Source: a virus. From it: 64,000 nt of DNA. Position numbers and translations under genes: made by a program. The DNA is taken from IMG/VR virus record IMGVR_UViG_3300032288_003197, positions 1-64,000 of that record. One strand, given 5' to 3'. Below the pieces are notes generated by a model, which saw only the letters and a list, made by a program, of their open reading frames with translations, was not told the DNA's origin and did no database searches. Of the stretch, positions 37,333-47,191 are shown in pieces; the stretch's first letter is position 1; every line of letters begins with the position of its first letter.

Positions 37333-38896
37333 TGTGAATCGCTTTTTCCATTTGATCCAATGTGGTAGTGTCTAATATTACACTATCATCGCTGGTGTTG
37401 TCAACATCATCTTCTTCAAAACTGAACAGTGCATTGAATTGAGTACGAGCATTCTTGGTTTTCTTGCCTTTGAAACCTCGTGTGCCCACAATCTCCATCC
37501 AATACGTATCGTACAATTCTATAATATCTTCGGCAGTTTGTCTATCCGGTGCGGCAAATATGGCTTCCACAATATCTTCAAATCGAGCATAGTCTCCGGT
37601 GCTACGACGCATCATGGCCGGATGTTCTCCTGCATCAAAACGTCGATTGGCTTCTTGCACAGCGGTCAGGTGCATGTAAACATTGTGGCCCATTAGCAAC
37701 GCATAACTGAAACTATCCCACGACGTTTTGCCTTCCTTGCCGTTTTTATTTAGATCGCCAGGCCGGTAGATACAGATATCTTTCATCTGCAACATGTTGC
37801 TGATGGGACTGTCTTGCCAACGTGGATAGATGCCGTCTGCAACTACCCCTTGTGCCCAAGGTCTTGTGTCTGTGGCGTATTTTTTGTCATCGGCTGAAGG
37901 AGCCATGCGATACGACCACTTTGAGTCGTGTTCAAATACGTTTTCAAAGTAGACCTGTCCGTTTGCTGTTGCAAGGAACGGTGAGGCGCAGTCAAACGAG
38001 ATTGTGAATTGTGGATTGACATATTTTCTTACGGCCCTTTGGATCACAGTTAATAAAACAGCCCACTCCAGTTTGGAGGTTCCCAAGAAGTGCATCCAGT
38101 CATGAACACCTTCTTGAAGTAGATTGTCGTAGCGCAGAGCCACCAGGCGTTTGAGCACCAGGTGCACGTCGCACATGTTCTGGCCGCCCATGGCCCAACC
38201 GTCAAAGTGAGTGTTGGGATACTTTACAGGGTCACAGTACTCTTTCATGATCTGGTACCATTCTTCAGCAGATGTGTGATTGTCGCCCTGCAACACATTC
38301 AAGAATCGGGCGCCGCCATTGTTCTTGCCCCGGCGGTTGGCCATGAAGTATTCGTTGTTGAACTTGGTGGCTGCCACTGCTTCTTCCAGTGTGGTGATAC
38401 CGCACGCCTGGCTGGCTTCTCGACTGTGTATGACCCATGTGGGGATATCCAAGATCATGCCATAGTCGGCCACATTGTCCAGCCAATTCAGAACGAGTTG
38501 CCGCTTCTTTTGGGCCCGAGCACAACCCGAGTTGGCCTTCCAATCTCCTTCCCAAAGTCCCTTAGCAATCTGAAAGCCGCCCGAGTCTCCCAATATAAAA
38601 GTCCCAGGTTCCCGGTTTCGTACCATGTCCTCTGACCAGTCCTGCTTGGCAAGATCAAGGTTGGCATGTCCACCCGAATAAAGCGACCACTTGTAAGGAA
38701 ACAAGCCTTTGGTAGAGTTGAGCCAATTAAGTTGTTCCATATCCGTGAGGCCCTGCGGAAATCGTGCGGGATCCACATAAGGTTCATTCCTTTGCTTGCC
38801 TATGAATGTGGCATAGAAGCCGGAGATAGCCGGAAGAAACACAGCATAGTCCAACTGCTTGGCAGTCAAGTTGTCTCGAACTACGGGCTCGGTCAT
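37325..38896 (-). CDS. dpdA: DpdA-like tRNA-guanine transglycosylase family protein
   Basis: 523 residues. FILGDSGGFQIAKG (Asp 104) is the base-binding motif of TGT enzymes; MILDIPTWVI, WAMGGQN (GG ribose/base loop) and MHFLGTSKLEWAV follow in order; ISFDCASPF (Asp 302) carries the nucleophile. The C-terminal 200 residues differ from tRNA enzymes and lack the zinc Cys cluster. Phage members (DpdA) exchange guanine in DNA for a preQ0-type base, giving resistance to restriction. FolE, QueD, QueE in the same genome support this. TAATG overlap with the clamp gene. Confidence 0.82.
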   Translation of the reverse strand: MTEPVVRDNLTAKQLDYAVFLPAISGFYATFIGKQRNEPYVDPARFPQGLTDMEQLNWLNSTKGLFPYKWSLYSGGHANLDLAKQDWSEDMVRNREPGTFILGDSGGFQIAKGLWEGDWKANSGCARAQKKRQLVLNWLDNVADYGMILDIPTWVIHSREASQACGITTLEEAVAATKFNNEYFMANRRGKNNGGARFLNVLQGDNHTSAEEWYQIMKEYCDPVKYPNTHFDGWAMGGQNMCDVHLVLKRLVALRYDNLLQEGVHDWMHFLGTSKLEWAVLLTVIQRAVRKYVNPQFTISFDCASPFLATANGQVYFENVFEHDSKWSYRMAPSADDKKYATDTRPWAQGVVADGIYPRWQDSPISNMLQMKDICIYRPGDLNKNGKEGKTSWDSFSYALLMGHNVYMHLTAVQEANRRFDAGEHPAMMRRSTGDYARFEDIVEAIFAAPDRQTAEDIIELYDTYWMEIVGTRGFKGKKTKNARTQFNALFSFEEDDVDNTSDDSVILDTTTLDQMEKAIHNE

Positions 38897-39618
38897 TACT
38901 TGCTTTGTGCAGGAAGGGTGTAGTTATAAACTGCCAGGCCAGAATCCACAGTGATTTCAGCGGCACCATCATCCGAGATGCGTACTTTCTTGTCACCGGT
39001 CAAGTCCATGATGCTGACAAATTGCTTGGCGGGCCAGGACCATGCACGTTTGAGTTGGCCGCTTACGCCAGGGTGGAACACAAAGTTGCCCGAGTGCGTG
39101 GAGTGATCACCAAAGAAGAATTTGAGATCACCGCCATCGGTCTTGGCTTGGAAGTTGGCTTCTTCTGCGTTGGCGCTCATCTGCCACTTCAGTCTCTGAA
39201 TGGCAGCATTGGTGGGTTCAAACTCAATGTGCCAAGTCACAGGACGAATCTTGGCAGTTTTGAGTTTTTCTTTTACCACTCCCGACGCCATGAAGCGATA
39301 GTTGTTTTTAAAGTCGCCCACTTTGTTTTCAAAGTTGATACCATCGGGTTCACCAGTTGAGCCTTTGGTGATACTGAGTTTGCTGTCTTCACGATACTCT
39401 TGCAAGTTCAGCAGTGTTTTGAGTTTGCCTAGATTGGGCATACCAAATGTTCCCACGAAGTCGGCCACAGGGTTGTGAAAGTTGCCGCGAATCACAACAC
39501 TCAGGTCTTCGGCCAGACCCACAATTTCAGTTTTGCTGGTATCGCCAACAATTTTGATCAAGTCAATGCAGCCAAGATCATAAGTGTGTTCTACTAAATC
39601 TAACAGGTAATCTCTCAT
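38896..39618 (-). CDS. gp45: DNA polymerase sliding clamp (gp45 type)
   Basis: 240 residues, close to T4 gp45 (228). The order of segments LVEHTYDLGCIDLIKI, VIRGNFHNPVADFVGTFGM, LNLQEYREDSKLSI, then VTWHIEFEPTNAAIQRLKW, and a final hydrophobic strand YNYTLPAQSK matches phage clamps from T4-like viruses. It holds the polymerase on DNA and in T4 also activates late promoters. Promoter TTGCAA-N17-TACACT lies 20 bases upstream. Confidence 0.82.
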   Translation of the reverse strand: MRDYLLDLVEHTYDLGCIDLIKIVGDTSKTEIVGLAEDLSVVIRGNFHNPVADFVGTFGMPNLGKLKTLLNLQEYREDSKLSITKGSTGEPDGINFENKVGDFKNNYRFMASGVVKEKLKTAKIRPVTWHIEFEPTNAAIQRLKWQMSANAEEANFQAKTDGGDLKFFFGDHSTHSGNFVFHPGVSGQLKRAWSWPAKQFVSIMDLTGDKKVRISDDGAAEITVDSGLAVYNYTLPAQSK

Positions 39619-39637
39619 GTGTTTCTCCTAATGTTAA

Positions 39638-39666
39638 AGTGTACAGGAATCATGTTGTTTTTGCAA
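39638..39666 (-). promoter_or_regulatory. Promoter TTGCAA-N17-TACACT before clamp
   Basis: Minus strand; followed by a TTAGGAG ribosome site for ATG 39618. Confidence 0.55.
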
Positions 39667-40594
39667 CAACTTTGGCCAAAGTCTGGCCGCCTCGTAGACT
39701 GGACAAGTCGCCAGGCTTTTTGAATTCAAACCAACTTACGTCTCCTTGACCATCATAGGCTTCACGCAGTTCAAACCCCAGTGCCACAGCATGTGCTTCG
39801 ATCATTCTGCGCGGTGTGTACATCATCCATGCATGTTCAGCACGTATCACACCGTATGCAAGATCGCAGTTGTTGTAGGTCATGATCACTACACCGCCGG
39901 GCCGCAATTTTTCAAAAAACTCATCTAGAAATTTGCATATGATTGGCACGGGTTTGTGATTGAAATAGTTGTAGGCAAATATTGCACCAAATTGATTGTT
40001 GGGCAGTTGGTGCAGTATTGGCCCCGGTGCCCAATCATTTATCACGTACTCACGCAGTCTGCGTTGATATGCAGGAGTAAATTTTTCAATGGCTGGTTGC
40101 ATGAGTTCTGACTTGTGATCAACCACATACAGTGGATCCAACGGAACCATGTCTTCAATATAGTTTTCAAGGCCGGGCCGCAGAATCATGCCCGGCAGTC
40201 GCCAGTCAGTGATGTTTCTTAGATGAGTTCTCAAGCGTAGATCATCTTCGCTGTCAATACCCATGCGCCGTGCAAATATAGCATTTGCAGAGTCACGCCA
40301 GTGCTCTTCAAGATAGATATGCATGCTTTTCTCAAGATACTCATGTTCTCCAATGGCTATTTGTTGTTTTAAAGTTTGTTTTAAATTTTCTACCTGGTCG
40401 GCAAATTTGTCAATTGAGTATGAAATATCACTGTAAGTGCTATCAATCAGTTTTGATATGCCTTCAAATTGATCTGCATGTTCAGCAACGGTGTGACGAA
40501 TGTGGTTGATTTTACCAACCGCAGTCACACACTCACTTCTAACATCAAGTGAGTCTAACAAATTGAGATAGGCAACTAATTTACTGAGCTTCAT
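39650..40594 (-). CDS. SAM-dependent methyltransferase-like protein
   Basis: 314 residues. First 130 residues are coiled-coil-like (YSISYSIDKFADQVENLKQTL region); the second half has LYVVDHKSELM, FGAIFAYNYFNHKP and FFEKLRPGGVVIMTYNNCD, matching strands 2, 4 and 5 of a class I methyltransferase, though the glycine loop for SAM is weak (ILRPGLENYIEDM). ATGA overlap with the polymerase gene. Substrate unknown. Confidence 0.6.
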   Translation of the reverse strand: MKLSKLVAYLNLLDSLDVRSECVTAVGKINHIRHTVAEHADQFEGISKLIDSTYSDISYSIDKFADQVENLKQTLKQQIAIGEHEYLEKSMHIYLEEHWRDSANAIFARRMGIDSEDDLRLRTHLRNITDWRLPGMILRPGLENYIEDMVPLDPLYVVDHKSELMQPAIEKFTPAYQRRLREYVINDWAPGPILHQLPNNQFGAIFAYNYFNHKPVPIICKFLDEFFEKLRPGGVVIMTYNNCDLAYGVIRAEHAWMMYTPRRMIEAHAVALGFELREAYDGQGDVSWFEFKKPGDLSSLRGGQTLAKVVAKTT

Positions 40595-43251
40595 TCAAAT
40601 TCAAACAAACTACTAAATGTATTTTCTGTGTTGGTTGCACTTGCAAGATCCCAATCCAACACACCCAACAAGTTGTCAACTTTGCCATCCACCACAGTTG
40701 CCTCCATCTCTCCGTCATCAAACGGCAAAGACGTAAACCAACTTGGCAATCTTTGTTCATCTGTTGGATAACCAATTGAAGTCCAACCTAGAGCATTGCT
40801 TCTTAGTTTGCAAACAATAGTTTTCATGCCATCCACAATCTGCATACTATAGTTGTCGCCATTCATCTTGCGCATGTTGTTCCAGTTGATTGCGGCTCGC
40901 ACATGCCCGGGCATGTTGGCTTTGCCAAGTCTTGCTTCCTCTGCTGAATACTTGGTCAAGTTGTTCACACGCTTGGGGCTACCCTTTTCCCAACCTGGAC
41001 GTTCTTTGAACTCGTATTTGAATTCACGGATGCGTTCCACAATCTCATCTCGACCTGCACCAGCAAGTAGTTTATTTAGAATTTCCAACAAGAAGTCTTG
41101 AATTACCTTGGGGGTATCTGAGCGTTTAAGGTCAAGTCCTGTGGCTTTGGTTTTGCCAATTGAGCCATTGACATCAAGACGCTTGCCTTCGATGTCAATG
41201 GCGTTGACAGCATAACGCTTTTTTGTGATAAACAAGCCACGGTCTGCCACAGTTTCACGACCGCATTTGATCAGTTCACCCATGTCTCGGGGGCAGTGGA
41301 ACGCCTGTTCCATAAAGCCCGGGAAACTCGAGTTGACTTGGTCAGCAAGGCTGTCATACAGTTGAATACAAGTCTCTTTTGACCACGCCATACGTCCTTC
41401 TTCAACTTCCTTCTTAAGCGCGGGCCATGCTGAAAAATAACATGAGTCCGTATCTCCATATATGACTGCTTTTCCAACATGATCATACTCGCCCGTGATG
41501 AGTTCGTTAAGATAAGCATCCATGTGTTTTGCAATCGAACGACCAGTAAGAGTGGTGGACTGCCCAATACGTTTGTCAAAGAACCTACAGCCAGGATTAA
41601 GAATAGCACCGTACAAACTGTTGAGGTTAATCTTTTTAACTAACTGACGCTTGTCCCAGAATGCAATTTCTTTGGCATCTTTGGCTTCCTTCTTCTTGGC
41701 CTGCAATTCCTTACGTTCCGAATACCAACGCTCTAGCAAGCCGGGGATGATGCCCTTCTTCTCAAATGTGAGAATAGTGCCGTTGGCAGTCAATATCCAC
41801 GGCTGGTTACTATCAAAGATAATGTTCCAGATTTCTGCGGCTGAGTGTACACTTTCTTCGCCGTTTTCCCAGTCAATGGTGATCTCAGTGCCGCGTTCTT
41901 GATTCATCACAGCAGTGTATTCAAGACAAGCAAACAAACCTTCCCAAGCAGCCGCAAAGCTCTGACCCTTGGCCATGTTGTTTTTGATCAACTGGTTGGT
42001 CATCACAGGGCGCAGTTGACCCACAATGGTTTCTGGTCCCATGTTGCAGGCACGAATCGCACTGGGGTATAGGCTGTTGATGTCCACTGACCCAATCCAT
42101 TCATGCACACCTTTCTTGGGATAGGCCACATAAGCACCTGCGGCCTGTGTGTCTTCATCTGTAAGGCGTTGCTTGCGGTTAGGCACAACCATGCCACGTT
42201 CATGTGCTTCGTTGATGATGGCTTGTTCAGTCACTGCCACGGCACCCATGGTGGTCTGTAATAACACAGTGTTGGCATGTGCCAGTTCGTTGGCCAGATC
42301 CAAAAAGCGCAACTTCTTGTCTAGTTTACCAATCAGTGCAGTGTCTTGGCGGTTGTATTCAATGAACGTTCGGAAGTGCTGGTTGTACAGTTGATCCAGT
42401 GTGCCTTCAAACTGTGTCTTGCGTTCGCCCAGTTCGTATTCACAAATAGCATCCAAGCTGTATGAATGGCGTTCTTCGTATGTGTACTTGCGATACAGTT
42501 GCATATAGTCCATATGCACACGACCGATCAAATCATAAGTTTCGTTTTCAGCGCCAAAGCGTTCAAACATGCGCTTCTTGGGCAGTTGCCCCCACAAGCA
42601 GAATTTACGTGTGTCATCTTTTGACAGCACACGCACACATCTGTTGACAGTATAAGGAATATCATAGCCCTCTGAGTTCCAACCACTCAGCACATCGGCG
42701 TCGTCAATCAAGTCAAGGAATGTCTTGATCATTTCAGCTTCGTCTTCAAACAAAATAGTGTTGTCAAAGTCTTTGACCAACTCATGTGCAGTTTCCCAAC
42801 TTAGATGTCGGGGCGGTACTGCCAATGTAACAAGTTGATCTAACCAATCAAGGTAAACTGAAATAGCGGTGATAGGATTGAATGGATCCTCAACTGGTGA
42901 GAAACCACGCTCTTTGTCAAATGCAACCTCGATGTCGAAAAAAGCTGTGTGTAGTTCAGGGGCGTCAGCACCTTTGTAGTTTTCTTCAAGACATCGGAAT
43001 ATGGGATTGATGTCTGATTCATAAAGTTGCTTGCCGCTGTGAATACGGACTTCCTTGCGGAACTCTTTGTTATTGCGTGTAGAAAATCTTGATACGGGTG
43101 TGCCGTAGATGCTGCGAAACTTTCCACGTGGATCATCGTAATAGAAAATGTAATTTGCTGGATACTCTTTGTAGACTCGCACGCCGTCACGGCGTTCCAC
43201 AGTATGAATGCGATCGTGTTCACGATCAAATAGTGCGTCAATATAACTCAT
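40591..43251 (-). CDS. gp43: Family B DNA polymerase (gp43 type)
   Basis: 886 residues, as T4 gp43 (898). Exonuclease motif AFFDIEVAFD (Asp 106, Glu 108), WNSEGYDIPY (exo II) and YNRQDTALIG (exo III); polymerase motif A GSVDINSLYPSAIR (Asp 390), motif B KINLNSLYGAI, motif C YGDTDSCYFS near residue 600; C-terminal SLFEFE is the clamp-binding tail known in T4 (ending ...FGF-like). Intact and uninterrupted by introns. It replicates the phage genome with the clamp and RNase H. A TATAAATA octamer at 43321-43328 precedes it. Confidence 0.95.
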   Translation of the reverse strand: MSYIDALFDREHDRIHTVERRDGVRVYKEYPANYIFYYDDPRGKFRSIYGTPVSRFSTRNNKEFRKEVRIHSGKQLYESDINPIFRCLEENYKGADAPELHTAFFDIEVAFDKERGFSPVEDPFNPITAISVYLDWLDQLVTLAVPPRHLSWETAHELVKDFDNTILFEDEAEMIKTFLDLIDDADVLSGWNSEGYDIPYTVNRCVRVLSKDDTRKFCLWGQLPKKRMFERFGAENETYDLIGRVHMDYMQLYRKYTYEERHSYSLDAICEYELGERKTQFEGTLDQLYNQHFRTFIEYNRQDTALIGKLDKKLRFLDLANELAHANTVLLQTTMGAVAVTEQAIINEAHERGMVVPNRKQRLTDEDTQAAGAYVAYPKKGVHEWIGSVDINSLYPSAIRACNMGPETIVGQLRPVMTNQLIKNNMAKGQSFAAAWEGLFACLEYTAVMNQERGTEITIDWENGEESVHSAAEIWNIIFDSNQPWILTANGTILTFEKKGIIPGLLERWYSERKELQAKKKEAKDAKEIAFWDKRQLVKKINLNSLYGAILNPGCRFFDKRIGQSTTLTGRSIAKHMDAYLNELITGEYDHVGKAVIYGDTDSCYFSAWPALKKEVEEGRMAWSKETCIQLYDSLADQVNSSFPGFMEQAFHCPRDMGELIKCGRETVADRGLFITKKRYAVNAIDIEGKRLDVNGSIGKTKATGLDLKRSDTPKVIQDFLLEILNKLLAGAGRDEIVERIREFKYEFKERPGWEKGSPKRVNNLTKYSAEEARLGKANMPGHVRAAINWNNMRKMNGDNYSMQIVDGMKTIVCKLRSNALGWTSIGYPTDEQRLPSWFTSLPFDDGEMEATVVDGKVDNLLGVLDWDLASATNTENTFSSLFEFE

Positions 43252-43320
43252 TGTTCTCCGTTTGTGGCCGGCTAGCCTTGATACATGCTCGTGACGTGAG
43301 CGACTCGTCTACTGAGTAGA

Positions 43321-43328
43321 TATTTATA
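43321..43328 (-). promoter_or_regulatory. Late-type promoter octamer TATAAATA
   Basis: Exact T4 late consensus on the minus strand, 70 bases before the DNA polymerase start; it overlaps the stop region of the DsbA gene. Confidence 0.45.
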
Positions 43329-43584
43329 GAGTTTTGCCCACAGTTTCAAGAATTGTTTCCAGGGTCTCGTGGTCTTGCTTTTCTTTGCCGAATTCTGCTT
43401 TGTGAGCCAGCTTGATGGCTTTCTTGAGAATGGCAGGTTTGACTTCTAACTCTTCGGCCACAGCCTTGATGGTATCGTTGAGGCCACCTTGCAGCGTGTC
43501 AATCTCATGCATGACCTGCATGCCTTCGTTGATGATTTGAGTGAGTTTGACCTTTTGGTCACCGTTGAATGTTTTGGTTGACAT
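43324..43584 (-). CDS. dsbA: DsbA-like double-strand DNA-binding regulator
   Basis: 86 residues from ATG 43584 (AGGAG six bases upstream). FNGDQKVKLTQIINEGMQVM, LQGGLNDTIKAVAEELEVKPAILKKAIKLAHKAEFG (read in two pieces) matches T4 DsbA, a helix-turn-helix protein that binds DNA near late promoters. Own promoter with an operator-like palindrome. Confidence 0.85.
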   Translation of the reverse strand: MSTKTFNGDQKVKLTQIINEGMQVMHEIDTLQGGLNDTIKAVAEELEVKPAILKKAIKLAHKAEFGKEKQDHETLETILETVGKTL

Positions 43585-43596
43585 AGACATCTCCTA

Positions 43597-43631
43597 AAGT
43601 GTTATTATAACACTTATTTTGGAGATGTCAA
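43597..43631 (-). promoter_or_regulatory. Promoter TTGACA-N16-TATAAT with palindromic operator
   Basis: The -10 lies in the palindrome AAGTGTTA-TTA-TAACACTT (43597-43615), which suggests a repressor site, possibly autoregulation of DsbA. Confidence 0.65.
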
Positions 43632-43713
43632 GGTGTATGTGCTCGTTTTGGACCTCAAGGTAGCGAATCTCTTGGTCCAGGCAGCAGCCGCCCACTCGGT
43701 CCTAAGGGCTGAG

Positions 43714-46700
43714 TTACTTGGCCATTCGCTGGCTGTATTCTCTACGACGTTGAGCACCAACTCGGGTTACATGTTCAATCAGTTGGTTGCGAACTGCAAA
43801 TGCTGATTCGCTTACTGCACCGTATCGCACAAATGTTTGGTCAATAAACTGTTTGATACGAGCAATGTCTTCTTTGGTTTCTACCATGTTCAACATTTCT
43901 GCCACAGGCTGTTTTGCTGCCTGAGCAATACGTTGGGCCAATTTGGCTTGTTCCTCGGGAGTTGGTCCCCCGGCGGTTACTTTGGGTCCTGCGGGCACAG
44001 CAGCCTTTACACCTGCGCCACCACCTGCTGGCAATGAGGCAGTGGTTGGGGCAGCAGTTTTCATGCCTGGAATACCAGTCATGGGCTTGACTGTGGTTGT
44101 GGTTTTGCCATAGCCGCTGGGTCCTGCAAAACTAGGTGTCTGGGCAGGTGCAGTCTTCTTGGCATACTTTTCCATGCCAGGCAGTTTCATTACATTGGCG
44201 CCACTGAATGTTGCTGGGCCAGTTGATTTGGTGGTTGCTGTCTGTGGCGCCGGTTGCGTATCCGGGGCAGCAGCCTGCTCGGGCTCCTTGCCATAAGCCA
44301 ATAACTCATCCACGGTGTAAGGTTTCTCGGTTTTAGGATTAATACCAGCATAAGCCTGTCGTTGTGCCCCACCAGCAACAGGTGCACGGGGAACTCCAGC
44401 CTTTTCTGCACCTGCTGGTTGATCAGCAGTGGTTGGTGTTGCAGAGACTGGCAGGCCCATGGTTGAATACACAGAATTGACCACGCCAATTGGAACGCCT
44501 TGTTTGACCAGCCAAGCAGACAATTGATCGCTGTCTGTAGGCTTGCCGCCCTGTTGCCAATTCATCTTGAGTTTTTCTTTTGTGACGTTTCTAGTAAGCT
44601 GCCGCCCAGCAGTGCTCAATGCACTGCCCACTGCCTTGGTGCCACGATCTAAGGCATCAAGTCCCCGGCCAAACCAACTCTTTTTTGCAGGGTCTGCGGG
44701 TGTGTACGGTGCATCGGGTGCATCAGGACGATAAAGATCAGGCAGTTCTTCACGACCGGGGCCTGTTGGGGTAGTGTTAACAGGTGCAGTAGGTGCCGGA
44801 GTAGGTGCCGGAGTAGGTGCTAATGGCACAGTGGTCGCAGACCGGCTACGACTTCTATTGATTGTGTCCTCGGGTGATCCAAACTTTAGTTCTGGTCCCA
44901 ACGGAGCAGGTGCTGGCGTGGGTGTAGGTGCTGGCCTAGGTGTCGGGGGCGGATTGTATTGAAATGGATCTAATGGTTCTGGTGGAACTTCATCTACTGG
45001 CCCAAATGGTTCAGGAGCTGGCCCGGACACAGGTTTATCACCAGCAGCAAGTCGTCGTTCCAATTCTGCTTTGACTTGGCGGGAAACATCATTGTCTTTA
45101 TCACCATGCATTCCCACCCAGTTTTGTAAATCTTGTGTAGATCTTTTAGCCAGTGTAGCAGAAAGATCAAGTTCTGCTAGGGTTTGAATGTTTTCAAACA
45201 CTGCATCGATACCGCGCTGTGTTAAGTGTACACTACGACCTTGTGGCTTGCCTACGCTTTCATTTAAAGCCCAAGACAACTTGGTGAGCTTTTGATCAAT
45301 CATTTGTTCAGCTGGCAAGGTGCGTAGTTTTACACTTTCTTTAATGGCACCAGCCATGGCAGCCTTGGCCTTGAGTGTGGCAATCTGCTGTGCAGACTGA
45401 ATTGCTCTGGCACTGGGTTCAGCACCGTATTTGGCAATCTCTTGTGCATAGATTTGTTTGTAAACAGGATTGTCAAAAATATTTTGAGCAGTTACACCAC
45501 CAAGTGTGCCGGCGCCGCCGGTTGTTGCACTACTGACCGCATCAGCTGGAAATTTTGTAAAGTAAGCTGTACCATTGTAAACGTATCCAGTGACTTCTTG
45601 TCCGTTGTATGGAATTACAATTTTTTCTGCGCCTACTGGGATCCTTGGTTGGAATTGACCACCTTGTGGGAACACTGCTGCCTTGATAGTTTCTCCGGAA
45701 GGCAGTTGCACTGTGCCTGAGTTTGTGACAGGATCAAAAGTCAAGGGACTACTTGCAGGTGCAGCAGCCGCAGCAGAGGCAACATCATCCATTGGAACCA
45801 AACGCATTGGTTGACCGTTTGGGCCAATTGGGGTAATGCCTGAATCAAATGGCTTGCCTATTGTACTGCCACCAGCAGCAGAGGCAGCATCACCAGCAGC
45901 GGGACCACCCAGCAATTCTGGTCCAGTCACTTTGTCCCCGTACATGCCACCTTGGTAGCCAGACCACACACTGCCTTGTCCAGGTGTGCCACCGGGCGGC
46001 AAGTTGAGTTCCATGCCCTTTTGCAATGCTTTGCTGAAATCAATGTTGGGATTGGCGGCTCGAATGGCTTCGGGGGTAGTGCCTTGTGCTTGTGCAATAA
46101 AGCCTAGTTGATCTCCATCTACCACAGTATAAGAACCGCCTCCGGTTGGAGCAACACTACCACTTGGGGCAGCGTCAAATTTAGTACCTTGAGGAACAGT
46201 GTCTGCAGCAGCAGCGTCGCCGCTAAACATTGAAGCGACTTTTGATGCAGCCCAAGCAGTGGCAGCAGCTCCGCCGGCCTTGAGTGCAATATCTGAGAAC
46301 TTCTCGCCCTTGATGGCCGAATCCAATCCATACACAAATGCAGCAATTGCAGGAGCACCTGCGCCTCCAGTGGCAAGACCAGTGATGGCAACTATGGCAG
46401 CTTTGGCCAGGCCAGCTGTCTTGGGATATTCTTTGGCCAACATGCGATACTTCTTGATCGCTGACATGATTTTGCCTTTTTCGCCGCCAGCAACGTCGGC
46501 CAGCGCATCTGTGGCTTTGTCGTAGGCCACGTCAACAAAAGAAATAGGAGTAGAACTTTGGATGCCGCTCCAAACACCTTTCAGTGCATCGGCCACACCA
46601 CCTGCAAAATCTGTAGCGGTATCTTTACCACGGCCCAGCCAAGTACGGTTAGCACCAGTGGCTTTGTCAGTCATGCCGTTTTCAACATCAGCAAACACTT

Positions 46701-47190
46701 GCAAGATTTCTTTTTCTGTCATCTTGCGTTCAGCAATATAGCGGCCTACCTTTTTAAAATTACGATAGACAGGATCTTCCATGAGCCAGGCTTCGTCAAT
46801 GCGACGCTTTTTGTTTTGTTTGCCTTCGGCCATGCCTTGCTTTAACTTTTGTTTGATAGCGTTGATCTGTTGATTAATTCCGTGCTGTTCTTTCCAGAAT
46901 CTGTGATCATCGCTGTATTCAAAACTAGGATCAAATTCAGCTTCTAGCTTTTTTAGTTTGGATTCAAGGCCAGCACGTTCTTCGTCGCTGAGTGGTATAG
47001 GAGCAGGAGCAGGTGCGTTGGCACGATCAGCCGCACGTTGCTTTAGCATGGCATCAGTTCTAGCACGTTCTTCGTCAGGAGTTCCTGCCAGGCGCGGGTT
47101 CATGCCTTTGGCTTTTGCCATGGCCATGAATTCATCTGCGAGACCTTCTTGGAGATTTTTTTTGTTATCAAATAATTGGTCTACTATCAT
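43714..47190 (-). CDS. Large Pro/Ala-rich protein with LysM domain, probable capsid-internal protein
   Basis: 1158 residues. N-terminus MIVDQLFDNKKNLQEGLADEF contains an LxE-G site of the kind cut by T4 prohead protease. Residues 180-330 have hydrophobic, Gly-rich helices (KAAIVAITGLATGGAGAPAI) that could span a membrane. At about 355-400 a LysM domain reads YTVVDGDQLGFIAQAQGTTPEAIRAANPNI (two pieces). The remainder is Ala/Pro/Thr/Gly linkers with short repeats (PAPTPTP). No enzyme core found. LysM suggests peptidoglycan contact during DNA entry. Confidence 0.65.
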   Translation of the reverse strand: MIVDQLFDNKKNLQEGLADEFMAMAKAKGMNPRLAGTPDEERARTDAMLKQRAADRANAPAPAPIPLSDEERAGLESKLKKLEAEFDPSFEYSDDHRFWKEQHGINQQINAIKQKLKQGMAEGKQNKKRRIDEAWLMEDPVYRNFKKVGRYIAERKMTEKEILQVFADVENGMTDKATGANRTWLGRGKDTATDFAGGVADALKGVWSGIQSSTPISFVDVAYDKATDALADVAGGEKGKIMSAIKKYRMLAKEYPKTAGLAKAAIVAITGLATGGAGAPAIAAFVYGLDSAIKGEKFSDIALKAGGAAATAWAASKVASMFSGDAAAADTVPQGTKFDAAPSGSVAPTGGGSYTVVDGDQLGFIAQAQGTTPEAIRAANPNIDFSKALQKGMELNLPPGGTPGQGSVWSGYQGGMYGDKVTGPELLGGPAAGDAASAAGGSTIGKPFDSGITPIGPNGQPMRLVPMDDVASAAAAAPASSPLTFDPVTNSGTVQLPSGETIKAAVFPQGGQFQPRIPVGAEKIVIPYNGQEVTGYVYNGTAYFTKFPADAVSSATTGGAGTLGGVTAQNIFDNPVYKQIYAQEIAKYGAEPSARAIQSAQQIATLKAKAAMAGAIKESVKLRTLPAEQMIDQKLTKLSWALNESVGKPQGRSVHLTQRGIDAVFENIQTLAELDLSATLAKRSTQDLQNWVGMHGDKDNDVSRQVKAELERRLAAGDKPVSGPAPEPFGPVDEVPPEPLDPFQYNPPPTPRPAPTPTPAPAPLGPELKFGSPEDTINRSRSRSATTVPLAPTPAPTPAPTAPVNTTPTGPGREELPDLYRPDAPDAPYTPADPAKKSWFGRGLDALDRGTKAVGSALSTAGRQLTRNVTKEKLKMNWQQGGKPTDSDQLSAWLVKQGVPIGVVNSVYSTMGLPVSATPTTADQPAGAEKAGVPRAPVAGGAQRQAYAGINPKTEKPYTVDELLAYGKEPEQAAAPDTQPAPQTATTKSTGPATFSGANVMKLPGMEKYAKKTAPAQTPSFAGPSGYGKTTTTVKPMTGIPGMKTAAPTTASLPAGGGAGVKAAVPAGPKVTAGGPTPEEQAKLAQRIAQAAKQPVAEMLNMVETKEDIARIKQFIDQTFVRYGAVSESAFAVRNQLIEHVTRVGAQRRREYSQRMAK

Positions 47191-47191
47191 G

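Noticed and set aside
43321-43328. Late promoter as the main DNA polymerase promoter
   Set aside because: The octamer is exact but polymerase is an early or middle gene in T4-like phages; it is kept only as a low-confidence site.
44760-44960. Repeats in the LysM protein gene as a CRISPR or DNA repeat array
   Set aside because: They are short in-frame Pro/Ala/Thr coding repeats without spacers. No CRISPR array or insertion sequence was seen anywhere in the window.
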